Part shown: piece by piece, positions 22,785 through 34,025 of the stretch | Position numbering within the stretch: the stretch's first letter is position 1 | Layout: each line of letters begins with the position of its first letter | Assembly (NCBI GenBank): GCA_010094045.1 | Contig: ML986696.1 | Coordinates: 18,297-82,296 of the forward strand | DNA length: 64,000 bases | Reading direction: 5' to 3' | Source of the DNA: Lojkania enalia | Taxonomy: Eukaryota; Ascomycota; Dothideomycetes; Pleosporales | Position numbers and translations under genes: made by a program | Notes under the pieces: model-generated | The model's input: only the letters and a program-made list of their open reading frames with translations | Told to the model about the DNA's origin: nothing | The model's database searches: none

Positions 22785-23689
22785 ATGGCCATCCACGAAA
22801 GCACGCAGTCGAGCGGGAACCGCTGGGAGAACGAGCCTAATCCGAACATTCTAGACGATCGAGAAGTAGTGACGCGCGACTGGTCTGTAGAGAGTGGTAT
22901 GTTATAAGGACGGAGCCGAATCCGTATGCGAATCCTTGATCGTTCTCACCACGATATATATTTGACCGCACTCTAACTCTTTTAACAGCTCTCTCCAAGA
23001 TCCACCATAATTACGCGGAAGAAACAGACTCGCCCGTTTCCTTCTTCCACTTTCTCGAGCGGCTGAAGACCATGAAACGAGAGGGCTGGCGCCGCAAGGG
23101 CATTATGCACGGCGAGTCTATTTCGGATCATATGTACCGCATGAGCATCCTCACTATGCTGGCCCCAGCCTCGCTGGCATCCAGATTGGATCTTGCAAAA
23201 TGCACCAGGATGGCGCTGATACATGACATGGCCGAGGCACTTGTGGGAGACATCACTCCGGAAGACGGGATCCCCAAGCCGGAAAAGAGCAGGCGTGAGG
23301 CGGAAACAATGGACTACGTCTGCAACAAGCTCCTTGGAAAATTCAACGGTGGGCTCAACGCTCGACAAATCAGGGAGATATGGCAAGAGTACGAGGACAG
23401 TAAGACATTGGAAAGCCAGTTTGTGCACGACATCGATAAAATAGAGCTGCTTCTGCAGATGGTTGAGTATGAGCGGGAAAAGGGAGGTGACACTGATCTT
23501 GGCGAATTCCTTTGGGTGTCTGCCAAGATCCAATCAGCAGAAGTGAAGGCATGGACTGACCACTTGCTATGGGAACGTTTGGAATTATGGCAGAGCTTCG
23601 GTAAAGAGCCCGACTGGGGTACCGACAAGGAGGGCAATCGCCGTGACATATTCAAGCCAACGTCGAAACCGGCTCCCTTGCAGGCATGA
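22785..23689 (+). CDS. HD-domain 5'-deoxynucleotidase (HDDC2 / yeast YGK1 family)
   Basis: The family hydrolyses deoxynucleoside 5'-monophosphates using a divalent metal. Exons 22785-22896 and 22989-23689 join in frame across a 92-nt intron to 270 aa. The HD-type metal ligands are present: H85 in ESISDHMYRM, H116-D117 in ALIHDMAEA, and D187 in HDIDKIELL, as in HDDC2 proteins. The VGDITP motif after the HD pair is also characteristic. The length is close to yeast and human relatives plus a short N-terminal extension. No targeting signal is seen, so it is probably cytosolic. Confidence 0.9.
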
Positions 23690-24970
23690 TATTTGAGATT
23701 TGAAGATTCCGCCTTCAACTATTGGCGATAGAACGGGAGCATCAAGCGCAAGAGGCATTTTTGATTACTAGATATCACATGACTTGGAGCGAATGGCGGC
23801 GGCGTTATGGCACTAGAATAACCAATGGGTCCCAAGACTCATCCTCGACCAATTATCATCCATCTTGAACTTCTTGGATATGCTATCATCGTTTGACCTC
23901 CTCGTCATGTTTACATTATGGAAACTATAAAAAGTTTTTCTCCATGACAGGCCTGCATTCAATGTGTGCGATTGGCCGCCTTGATGAAGCGTCGCGAGGT
24001 TCATGTACCTGCGTACGCAAAGGGTACAATTATCCGGCAAGCCACCCGGTAAGCCACCAAGTAAACCAGATTGTTCACGCACTTCATATATATTAATGTT
24101 CCCACGATGAAATATACCGCTCAATATACAGAATCCTTTGTAATCTTTCGCAATCCTAGAAAGCAGATCCTTGTCATATTCATCCCACGGTAAGCCAATA
24201 AATCATTTGGTCCGTCGTCGTGTTTGCGGGGACCTCTGCCCTCAGACCGTGAGGACTCAATTGGTCTTCTAGAAAATAGCCAACAACATTTGTAGACAAC
24301 CTATTCCTCGCAAATTAGCTATAGTTGTTAGACACCCGACTCTCGAGGTTCTACAGCGCATAATGGCATTCTACCTAAGCATCACTCAGTCTAACCATCG
24401 AGATCAGCAGACTTCTATACAACTAACTTTGAGCATTTGAATGCAGGTCAGTAACACGACAGTTCCCATGCCTACACGTTATGTCTAGGCTAGCCCTATG
24501 GCCGGCGCATCACCTTTCAAGAATCACTTGGATAGATTGAACATCCATGCCGCCGAAACTTACCGAAGCTCTGGGCCACGGGAAAGTCGTTTCGCTTCCC
24601 CGGTTCCTTCGTTCGAGTCGCGAACCACCGTGACCTCTACTCTATACCCTTGGTCATATCTCAACTCGTCACTGCAGATGAGATCGCACGCTAAAATGGC
24701 CAAAGTGTGGTCCTCCCTAAAGCTGTGCCGCAATGAATCAGACGCTCTATCCCCGCCGCACTAATTGCTCTGATATATGTCATGCAGTTGCCGGATGAAT
24801 AAACGCGCTCGGCCTCATTTTACGGATAACGACCTGTAGATGGTCAGGTTCAAGAGTATTGAGATAAAAGGATGGACTCGTCGCTGTCAGCAGGCTTCCA
24901 ATTGCTTACACCAGCATCAAGCTACTGCTCCAATATCCCTTCTAATTTTGTCTAACGGTGCATTAGAAAA
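23690..24970. other. Intergenic region, no supported gene
   Basis: A short open frame at 24,498-24,764 has no recognisable similarity and no supporting features, so it is not called. The last ~100 bases are the probable promoter of the secreted protein gene. Nothing else was seen. Confidence 0.4.
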
Positions 24971-26071
24971 ATGCGGTTTACACTAGCACTTCTCACAGCA
25001 ACATCGCTGATGGGGCTTGCCTTGGCACACCCACCTCGTCAGAGAAAATGCGCGCCATTTCAAGGCAATTTTACCATCAAACAGTACCAGCTTTATCCTG
25101 AGAATGCCGATTTTGATTTTAACACCTGCAAACTCTACATAGGGTCAGTTTTTCTTCAATTCTCTAGACCTTTCTTATACTAATAACGTTCTAGCCAGCT
25201 CTGGAATGCCTCCCTGGGCATCTACGACGTCTACACTCAAGAACATGAAATCGTTGAATTCGAAGGCATTTCGCATAACCCAGCCTTTCACCTCGGAGCC
25301 GTTGGCGTTGATCGCAAATCTGGGCTCTTATCCCTCATCGCTGACTACGCTAACGCATTTCCCTCCGAGGGTAAAGACATCACCGGTACCAACTGGCTCA
25401 TCCAGTTGGATCCTAAGACCAAAGAAATAATTTACAAAATCAATCTCACAGAGACATCTAGCGGCAAGTACGGTGGCTTCCAAGATATCGAACAAGATCC
25501 TGAGGGCAATGTCTTCGTCGTTGGCACTTGGCCGGGCACTCTGCTGAAGGTCAGCAAGGATGGCAAGAAAGTAACGCCCTGGTATCTCCCTGAGGAGATT
25601 GTGCAGACCCAGAAGGGAATTGGCGGCATCGCGGCGCTCGATTGGATGCTGCTTGCGCAGGGCGACCAATCGCATCAGATATGGCGTTTCGATATGCGCG
25701 CTGCGAAAGGGGTGCCGACGCCTGTGAAGATTACGAATGCGAATCACACATTTGGTCAGTCTGATGCTATTTATCTTCCACCGAAGTACAAAGGCACTGT
25801 TCTCCTAGTCGCCGAAGATACGATTGGTGTCAGCGTATTTAGAAGCAAGGACGCAAGGTGGAGGACTGCGGAGTACAAGGGCACCGTGCCAATCGGGAAC
25901 GTCGATCCAGGGACGAGCATAGTCACGCCGTCGCAGATTGGCGATGGCATTTATCAGGTGCTTGAACCGTTTGGGGATGAGGGTCTTAACGGGCCTGGGA
26001 CGGCGGGGAGCAGGAGTGAATTTTTGTTTAGGGATATCACGGCTGAGGTGGAGGCGCTGATTAAAGCATAG
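24971..26071 (+). CDS. Secreted six-bladed beta-propeller (SMP-30/gluconolactonase-like) protein, TRI14-like
   Basis: Exons 24971-25143 and 25195-26071 join in frame over a 51-nt intron with a clear CTAATAAC branch site and give 349 aa. A signal peptide is evident (MRFTLALLTATSLMGLALA, then HPP). The mature part shows repeated beta-propeller blades: GAVGVDRKSGLLSLIADY, GTNWLIQLDPKTKEIIY, GFQDIEQDPEGNVFVVGTWPGTLLKVSKDGK, IGGIAALDWMLLAQGDQSHQIWRFD, AIYLPPKYKGTVLLVAED. This is the layout of fungal SMP-30-like proteins that include the TRI14-like family. I assign only the fold with confidence; TRI14 resemblance is from memory of the pattern. No biosynthetic cluster genes lie beside it. The substrate is unknown. 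Confidence 0.72.
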
Positions 26072-29000
26072 GTGCAAATGCATGGAGGGACGTTGAAGTG
26101 ATGGATGAAATTAGGTAACGAGCTAGTGTAGTACGGTGATCAATGTTGACTATTCGGTCACTACGCTTTTGGCAGCTATAAATGACTAGCTAAGATATGT
26201 ATTTGACTAGGTAATTAGCCAGTTAATAACTGGCCGTATCATGGAAGACTATGTAATTAGCTACTCAACTATTAACCTATGGAATATCTTGAACTGTTAT
26301 GGACTAGCCAAGAAAACTGTAGTGATGATCTATACTGACTGCTCGATATCAACTGATTGCCATGAAATTGTGGCGATCATCGTCATGAAGTTCAGATAGT
26401 GTAACATGTCTCGAACTCTCTCTTTAGGCTTCATCATTGGCTCACTGCTATATTCTCAAGCCCCCTGAGATCTTCTGTCAACTTGTTTTTTCCATGTGTT
26501 GGTTGGAGCAACCATTTTAGTTTATCAGCGCGTCCTGACTTCCTATGCTCCATCCCTCACATTGTATTTAGACGCTACAATAGCACAGCCTATAACCTTC
26601 TGGATATGTACCTTTTGGAATGGTAGAAACGGACCAAGACAATTATAGGAGAAGGGTTTTATTGGCGTTATTAGATAGTCCATCGAAATCATCCGGTTCC
26701 TTTTTTTTTGCTGAAGAATATAAAGCCCTAGAGATTTTGCCCACTCGATCTTTTATTTACTATCATCAGCTAGCTATCCTGACAATCTTAGTCCACCCTC
26801 TGTTACTATGTCCATTCGTAGAGAGATAATTTTTATCCTTTAGTCGGGCTATGTTTGGGCCCGTATCATGATCACTAGAACCTCTTTGAGGTTCGAGTGC
26901 TTTGATTTGCATGGGACGGCATGTAGGATCGTATTGTTACAAGAAGGGATGCGCCATTCGTGTTGAGGATATACGTTTTGGTGCTAAGGGGAGATGGTTC
27001 TTTCCGATGTTTGTTTTGAACCCTAGTCTCTAGGATTGGGGGTAGTTCTCTTTTGAACTATTTTCTTTTAAATCCGATATGATTTTATGCCGAAGTTGGA
27101 TCCCAACCTTTAGATCCGTGAGACGTTTGTTAGTATGATCTGTCATGTTGAATCGCTTCGCTCGTTGTGACGAGACCAACATTGGCCCTTTACATTTCTT
27201 TTAGCCATAAAGAGATTGTAGAGGTTATTTTAGTATATTGCTTGAGTTATTGGCCAATATATATTCTCAAACCCTAGAAATCACCATGAGCTTGAAAGGA
27301 GATTTTTTTTTGGATTCAACTATACTTAGACCTCTATGCTATACTGCCAACGGATTTTTAGTGTAGAAATGAAGCGCAATTAGAGATTTTGACTAAGAAT
27401 TTTAGGTGGGTTTAGCGCTGGCATTCGGTATTTGGTGATTTCATTAATGATATGGCAGGTTTTGAAGAATGTAGAGAGAATTCTCCATGGTCTACTCTAC
27501 CGTGGAACTTTAGGGCATCAGGTTTCTTCATCTTGCGTTTTGGCTGGTCCAATGGCTCGAGTTTATCGATGCCTTTTGTAAACGCTTTTAACTGCATTTG
27601 GGAGCTATGATTGGAGTTTATTGCGAAGGTAGAATATGGATGCGCTGTTGAGGACTTTTGAATCATTATGCATTCCTCCTACTGAATTTTGCGCTATCTC
27701 TCTCGTATGACTATTCCCAGAGACATATCTACCGCCAGGAAACTCGTAATTGTTAGTTCATGGGATGATTATTTGTTGTGTCCTTGGACAAATAATGATA
27801 TGTTGAATGTTCCCGATGGTAACAAAGAATCACTGAACATTTATTCAATTTCTTTTCGCCATCGAGCTACTGCACCTGGGTTTTAGTTTGGGTCCGAAGC
27901 CATGCGTACTGAACATTCTCATATCAGCAAGTGCTTTTTCAGGCTGCTCTCTTGTACCATCCGCTTTGACTATCCATTTTAACGCCATTCTGGGGGAAAT
28001 TTGGAAAAATTTTGAGGATTGTAACGAGCTATAAGGATGTGGTCAGCCTCGTCCGTATATCTTCCTGTTTCCTGAATTGATATTTACCGAATTATTTTAC
28101 TACCCTTAGACAAGGGACGCTATATCTTTTTATTAGAGCCTTTAGAATATAGATTCATCGACAGTGGCATTTTAAAAATTGGGGTGACCTAAGCAACCTA
28201 CGCAGGCATGGTAGATTGGATTTGGAGTTTCTAGTCGATTTTCAAATTTCCACCCTTTAACACGAAGCTATCAATTTATGTTTTCCCGCAAGCCCTGTAT
28301 TCTGCTCCTAAATTCAAGGTGATTTAACTTTAGGGATCGCTTTAGGGGAAATCCGATCTGAAGTAGTAAACTCCATGAACCGGAGACTTGCTGCTTTTTA
28401 GACTACAAGGCCCGGAAACTTTCGGATATACTATTAGGAAAGAAATACAATACTTCTTAATAGAAGAGCATTCGGCTTGATGTGATCGCATTTTGGACGT
28501 ATGAGCATAGGTATGTGCCTCTTAGTGGCATTACAGAGTATAACAACAATGCTTTCGGTTTAGGTCTTTTACGATATAATACCTCCGCCATTATTGCAAA
28601 GCTCTCTGATTTGTCGACCAACGGGTTGGGCTTGATAAGAATTTTAGTGACGAGAGCGAAATGTCCCTTCTGCTTCAGAAGACCTCCTTTTAGTGTATGA
28701 TTTTTGAATCTATTAGATTTTGTTGTAGAACGGAAGGACCGAGAGTTCCCAGGTGAAGCATTTTCCAGGTTGTACTTTAATCCTAGAAATCTTCCTAGAC
28801 ATTTTGATTGATGAATTTTCTTCCCGTGCTAGCTTTACTATGTTTTGTAACACAAGCCTGTTTTACACAATTAATCTATCATGTTTGCATAGCAATCTCT
28901 CAAAGTGGCTTTTAATGCGGAGAGCCGTTCCCACGGACGCGTCTGTTTTCCTTTTTACTCTGTAGAGTCATGTGCTGCTATGCTTTCTCCATTTCCCTGC

Positions 29001-30049
29001 TGAAACTCACGTTTTGGACCAAATGGAATGAATTATCTACATACCTTCCGGTTTTGGGGGGTTACTCATTAGGAGTAGAGCTTTAAAGGTTGAGTTGAAT
29101 GAGGATTATATATCTGTCAAGTTTTCTTTCAAATGCTGGAATTCAACGTGAAAGTATGGTCTTCTTGATATATAGCCGTGAATATTATTTGGTCATGCTT
29201 TTTTTGTGGTACATTATTTAGCACCAGTACTTTCTCCGTCATCAAATTTGTTTGAATACTTGTTACGTGCCATTTCCTTGAAGTACCGCGTGGAATATAG
29301 TTAGAGGTTCGCTTTTAGAATGAGGAACTAATGAAGGCACTGTACGTATTTAGACTCAAGAATGAAGTTGCTGGAGGCATATAAACCAGAGCTGAAATTC
29401 ATAAGAATATAATTTTTCTGCTTTCTTGGTCGTCCCGATGTGCAGGATTTGTTGCAGAATGTCGGATAAATACCTTATCTGTCTCCCTTTTTTTTAAAAA
29501 GGAGGAAATGTTGTGGCTTTCAAAGTTGGTGAGAAAATAATGCCATTTGTTGTTAGCTTACTCTGCCTTTTACGTGTGAAAATTTATTATATGCTTGATC
29601 TCATGGTTTTCGGATGGATAGTGATGATGGTGTTACAATAGAAGATAACGGCCTAAAAAAAAAATTAGTAATCAATTTATTAGTTCATTGAAATAAAGAA
29701 ATACACTAAAAGGGAACGAGGGGAATGATAGGCAATGTCTTACCGTCACACCCTTTCAAGGTCGTCAAGGGCAGAGGCAGGAGCAGTATCACGTGAGTGC
29801 GCGTTAGCGTGCCTTGGCCCGATAGTATCGATCGATGCAGGAGCCCCTCCTGGCCCGCCATTTCACCAGTTCGATCTACGGAGAACTTACCTCGTTACAA
29901 ATAAACTATGGCGACTGTAATAGTGCGACATAGTCTGATATCTGAATTTTTGTAATTTCTCTGTATCCTTGCGTCATCGATTCCCGCGACCGTTCATCCA
30001 TAGTCCACCCGCATCAATCGTATGCAGGGACCGTAAATTGGCTGACAGA
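26072..30049. other. Gene desert of about 4 kb
   Basis: The stretch is AT-rich but, unlike the left block, keeps CpA, TpG and CpG. No open frame above about 85 codons is found and none resembles a known protein. There are many short T-runs and scattered stops. Neither transposon termini nor RNA genes were recognised. The likeliest explanation is an old, decayed mobile or duplicated sequence. The last few hundred bases should hold the hrq1 promoter. Confidence 0.5.
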
Positions 30050-33000
30050 ATGCCCCGACTTAAAGCAGCGGCTGTATCAGACCAGATTTTTAGAATGAGG
30101 AAGCGCAAGACACGGCACGATGAGCAGGAGCCGGAGTTTACGCCCCCTATTGAGTCCCCACCTCCTGACTGTCTGATGCCGAACACTATGACTATGTCTG
30201 TGCCTACGAGGACTCATGATGGAGGAAATAAACCTCAAAGAACACCGGGATCGAAAAGCGATGGTGAAAAGCCTCGATTGGTCCACCATGGCTCCTCCAC
30301 TATGGTCAAATCTTCTACCCCTTGGCCGGAGCACTTCACGAAGTTGTTGCAAACGCATCGCGCCCTTAACCTCGTTTATACGTTCTGCTGTACGCGCAAG
30401 CATCTCACGACGACATTTGATACAATAAAATCTACGGTTGAAGGACACATAAAGCGGCAGCTGCTGGTCGAGGATGTTGCTCAGATAGCGGCATTAATGC
30501 CAAGGGCAATTAACTTCGCCTACGTGGATGAGGCCATGCTACAGATCAATTTGATGGGCACAGAGGATAACTTTAGCGGGAAAAAGGCTAAAGAATTTGT
30601 TATTGCTGAGCCTTACCCACAGGAGCATAGGGAAGTGCTACTTTTCGAATTCGTCGACGGCGATTTGAAGCGCCAAGTACAACATGCCAAGACAGGTGAG
30701 CCTACAAAGGCAACTCAACGACTCAGGCGCGAGGACCTGAAAATGCCGGTGTTTAGCCAAAAACAAATGATGAAGCTGATAGAGAAGCGAAACTTGAAAT
30801 TCACCTCTGCCGCAAATGCGTTCCTCAATAAGTGTGCTGAGGAAAATGTTGACTCTATTGAAAAGATCAAAGAAGTTTCGGAAGCATTCGTCCCAACACC
30901 ATCAGAAACTCGACCTACAACTCCTGGACCGGAGAGGTCAAAGCTCCCCACGACGATACCGACTGACCGCCTATCTATACCAGAAATCATCGACCAGATC
31001 AAAACACTGGAATGGTACACCGGTCAAATTGTTCCAGACGGTCATCGGGTCTTTGACCCCCAGCCCCCCATATATGGTCATCTCAATTTTGAACTGTCTC
31101 AGAATATGGTCAATGCTCTTTATAATACGAGGAACATTACGCAGCTGTATTCCCACCAAGCAGAAGCCATCAATAATCTCTACGAGGGACATAACGTTAT
31201 TGTTTCGACCTCTACTAGTTCCGGAAAGTCTTTAATTTATCAGATACCTGTGCTACATCAGTTAGAGCAGGACATTAACAGCCGTGCTATGTACATATTC
31301 CCCACGAAAGCGTTAGCTCAAGATCAACGACGAAGTTTGAAAGATCTTCTCCGCTTCATGGTCGGCCTTGAAGACATAGTAGTCGAGACTTTTGATGGAG
31401 ATACGCCCATGACTGAGCGCAATTCTATCCGTGATGAAGGTCGCATCATCTTTACGAATCCAGATATGCTTCACATCACAATCCTGCCGCAAGAGGAAGC
31501 GTGGCGGACCTTCCTTCAGAACCTTCGATTTGTGGTGGTAGATGAGCTTCATGTCTACAATGGTCTTTTTGGATCACATGTTGCTTTTATCATGAGGCGG
31601 CTGAGGAGAATCTGCGCTGCACTGGGGAATCGACATGTCAAGTTTATATCATGCTCTGCAACGGTTGCGAACCCTGAAGAGCATATGAAAACCATTTTTG
31701 GGGTAGAAGAAGTCAAACTGACCGATTTTGATGGGTCGCCGTCCGGTCGGAAGGAGTTTCTTTGCTGGAATACGCCATTCAAAGATCCGGGCGACCCTTC
31801 ATCTGGAAGGGGTGATAGTATGGCTGAATCGGCGAAGCTCTTCTGCCAACTTATTCTTCGGGGTGTTAGAGTTATTGCTTTTTGTCGCATACGGAAGCAG
31901 TGCGAGGTCCTCTTGACCGCCGTCAAGAATGAATTGACGAGCCTTGAGAAGCCAGAAGTGATAGCTCGGGTGATGTCCTATCGAGGAGGATACACGCCAC
32001 AAGACAGACGACAAATTGAGAGGGAAATGTTCGATGGGAAATTAGTCGGTATTGTCGCGACCAATGCGCTCGAACTAGGTATTGATATTGGCTCATTGGA
32101 TGCCGTCATAACCGTCGGCTTTCCCTATACAATCGCGAATCTCCGGCAGCAGAGTGGAAGAGCCGGTAGAAGGAACAAAGACTCCCTCTCAGTCCTCGTC
32201 GGCAATTGTTTTCCGACGGACCAATACTACATGTCTAATCCAGACGAAATCTTCACAAAGCCGAATTGCGAGCTGCAGGTGGATCTGGAGAACCTCCTCG
32301 TCCTCGAAGGGCATATTCAGTGCGCAGCATACGAAATGCCGGTTAATATAGAAGCAGACCTACTATACTTTGGCCTTTTGCTTCCAAAGATCGCAAAGAA
32401 TAGAATGCGTAAGGACGATCGGGGCTTCTACCATTGTAATGAACGCTTTCTTCCTCACCCATCTCGTTACGTGGCGATCAGGGATACGGAGGATACGCAT
32501 TTTGCCATCATCGACATTACACACGGCAAGAACACCGTTCTGGAAGAGCTGGAGGCTTCTCGCGCCTTCTTCACTATCTACGAAGGGGGCATTTTCCTGC
32601 ATCAAGGAAACAAGTATCTCATCAAAGAGTTTAGCCAGGAGCGGATGATTGCTAAGGTCGAGTACGTCAAAGTGGATTGGACAACTCAACAACGTGACTT
32701 CACGGATATTGATCCAGTCGAAACGGAAGCTATCCGCCGCATACCCGGTTCTCTATCGAAAGCCTTCTACGGCCCGATCAAGATCAAGCAGGTTGTTTTC
32801 GGCTTCTTCAAAGTTGATAATAAGGGTAGAATTCGGGACGCGGTCCAGGTTGACAATCCTCCAATCATCCTATTTTCTAAAGGCATGTGGCTCGACGTAC
32901 CAAAATCAGCTTTTGATATCCTGAAATCGAGGAGGCTTAACATTGCAGGTGCCATCCACGCTGCTGAGCACGCTATTCTCTCCTTAATGCCGAACTTTGT

Positions 33001-33526
33001 GATTAGCATGCCGGGCGATGTGCGGACGGAATGTAAGAATGCACTGAAAGAATTTGCGAAGCGAGAGACGTCCCGCAAAAGGCCGGCTAGATTGACTTTC
33101 TATGATGCTAAAGGAGGATCAAGCGGGAGTGGTATTAGCACCAAGGCCTTCGAATTCATCGATACTTTGCTCAAGCAAGCGTGTGAGAGGCTGCAAGCCT
33201 GCCATTGTCTCGAAGGCTGCTTGGAGTGTTGCTGTGATGAGCGATGTAAAGAGGCAAATCAAGTTATGAGCAAGGCCGGGGCTCTGGTGATTGTCATGTG
33301 TATCTTAGGCAGAGAAAAAAATATCGACATTGACGCGTTGCCGTGGGGTGAAGACGAAGCGGTTCCGGCTGGTATTGAGACCGTAGTACCGGCTGAGGAA
33401 GTCAGGATGGTGAGAGGAAGAATGGTTAATGGAGTTTGGATAAAGAGGGAAGAGGATGAAGACGAATTTTCTAGGAGTATACAGATGTTTGGGGCCGAGA
33501 GGACCTTCATTGGGGTGCATCAGTAG
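30050..33526 (+). CDS. hrq1: HRQ1-type RecQ4-like 3'-5' DNA helicase
   Basis: Hrq1 is an ATP-dependent DNA helicase acting in interstrand cross-link repair and telomere maintenance. The intronless frame from ATG 30050 gives 1,158 aa; the open frame extends 27 codons upstream without an ATG. The basic, Pro-rich N-terminus is followed by RecA-like lobe 1 with motif I STSTSSGKSLIYQIP (about residues 385-400), DELH (about 498-501) and motif III SCSAT. Lobe 2 has ATNALELGIDIGSLD and motif VI QQSGRAGRR. The C-terminal DUF1998/MZB-type cysteine cluster CHCLEGCLECCCDERC is near residue 1050. All helicase motifs are intact. The gene converges with the multidomain GTPase gene, with a 499-bp gap. Confidence 0.93.
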   Translation: MPRLKAAAVSDQIFRMRKRKTRHDEQEPEFTPPIESPPPDCLMPNTMTMSVPTRTHDGGNKPQRTPGSKSDGEKPRLVHHGSSTMVKSSTPWPEHFTKLLQTHRALNLVYTFCCTRKHLTTTFDTIKSTVEGHIKRQLLVEDVAQIAALMPRAINFAYVDEAMLQINLMGTEDNFSGKKAKEFVIAEPYPQEHREVLLFEFVDGDLKRQVQHAKTGEPTKATQRLRREDLKMPVFSQKQMMKLIEKRNLKFTSAANAFLNKCAEENVDSIEKIKEVSEAFVPTPSETRPTTPGPERSKLPTTIPTDRLSIPEIIDQIKTLEWYTGQIVPDGHRVFDPQPPIYGHLNFELSQNMVNALYNTRNITQLYSHQAEAINNLYEGHNVIVSTSTSSGKSLIYQIPVLHQLEQDINSRAMYIFPTKALAQDQRRSLKDLLRFMVGLEDIVVETFDGDTPMTERNSIRDEGRIIFTNPDMLHITILPQEEAWRTFLQNLRFVVVDELHVYNGLFGSHVAFIMRRLRRICAALGNRHVKFISCSATVANPEEHMKTIFGVEEVKLTDFDGSPSGRKEFLCWNTPFKDPGDPSSGRGDSMAESAKLFCQLILRGVRVIAFCRIRKQCEVLLTAVKNELTSLEKPEVIARVMSYRGGYTPQDRRQIEREMFDGKLVGIVATNALELGIDIGSLDAVITVGFPYTIANLRQQSGRAGRRNKDSLSVLVGNCFPTDQYYMSNPDEIFTKPNCELQVDLENLLVLEGHIQCAAYEMPVNIEADLLYFGLLLPKIAKNRMRKDDRGFYHCNERFLPHPSRYVAIRDTEDTHFAIIDITHGKNTVLEELEASRAFFTIYEGGIFLHQGNKYLIKEFSQERMIAKVEYVKVDWTTQQRDFTDIDPVETEAIRRIPGSLSKAFYGPIKIKQVVFGFFKVDNKGRIRDAVQVDNPPIILFSKGMWLDVPKSAFDILKSRRLNIAGAIHAAEHAILSLMPNFVISMPGDVRTECKNALKEFAKRETSRKRPARLTFYDAKGGSSGSGISTKAFEFIDTLLKQACERLQACHCLEGCLECCCDERCKEANQVMSKAGALVIVMCILGREKNIDIDALPWGEDEAVPAGIETVVPAEEVRMVRGRMVNGVWIKREEDEDEFSRSIQMFGAERTFIGVHQ

Positions 33527-34025
33527 GCAATTAGGCAATACTCAGATTTCGTCTCATTCTATGCATCCATGCTGTCTGTGAGAGAATACAAGAACTTTTA
33601 ACTATCAAAAGTCATCCAACTCCCCAACTCTGCGCTTTTCATTCGTCGAATAAGAAATTCGCCTCGTAGCCAAAACAAATGGGTATCTCTCAACAAGGAC
33701 CAAGTAACAGCACCTAAGCAACATGTATCCATCATCGTAGGTAGTAAAGTTCTTAAATGTTCCATATAACCGATCTCACTAAAATAAATTCCTTAAAGTC
33801 GTGCCGCAAACCCAGTGGCGGAAATGCGTGTGGCCATATGTGGAGAGGCAGTCATGTAATCAGGACAAAGATATCTATGGAGTTTAGGCATCTTGAGCGG
33901 ATTGAATTGGTTTTTCTTTTTTTTTTTTTTTTTTTTTTTCACTCATATTGCACCCTATATATCTTGCACTTAGCCCAAAACAACACTTGGATGAGAAAAC
34001 CCGAAACTTACGAGTCCGATGGCAT
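33527..34025. other. Convergent intergenic region with poly-T tract
   Basis: It holds the 3' ends of hrq1 and of the minus-strand multidomain gene. A near-pure T run of about 25 nt spans 33,917-33,940. No gene was seen. Confidence 0.5.

Noticed and set aside
24498..24764. Plus-strand open frame of 88 codons
   Set aside because: No recognisable family, and no intron or start context that adds support. Chance open frames of this size are expected.
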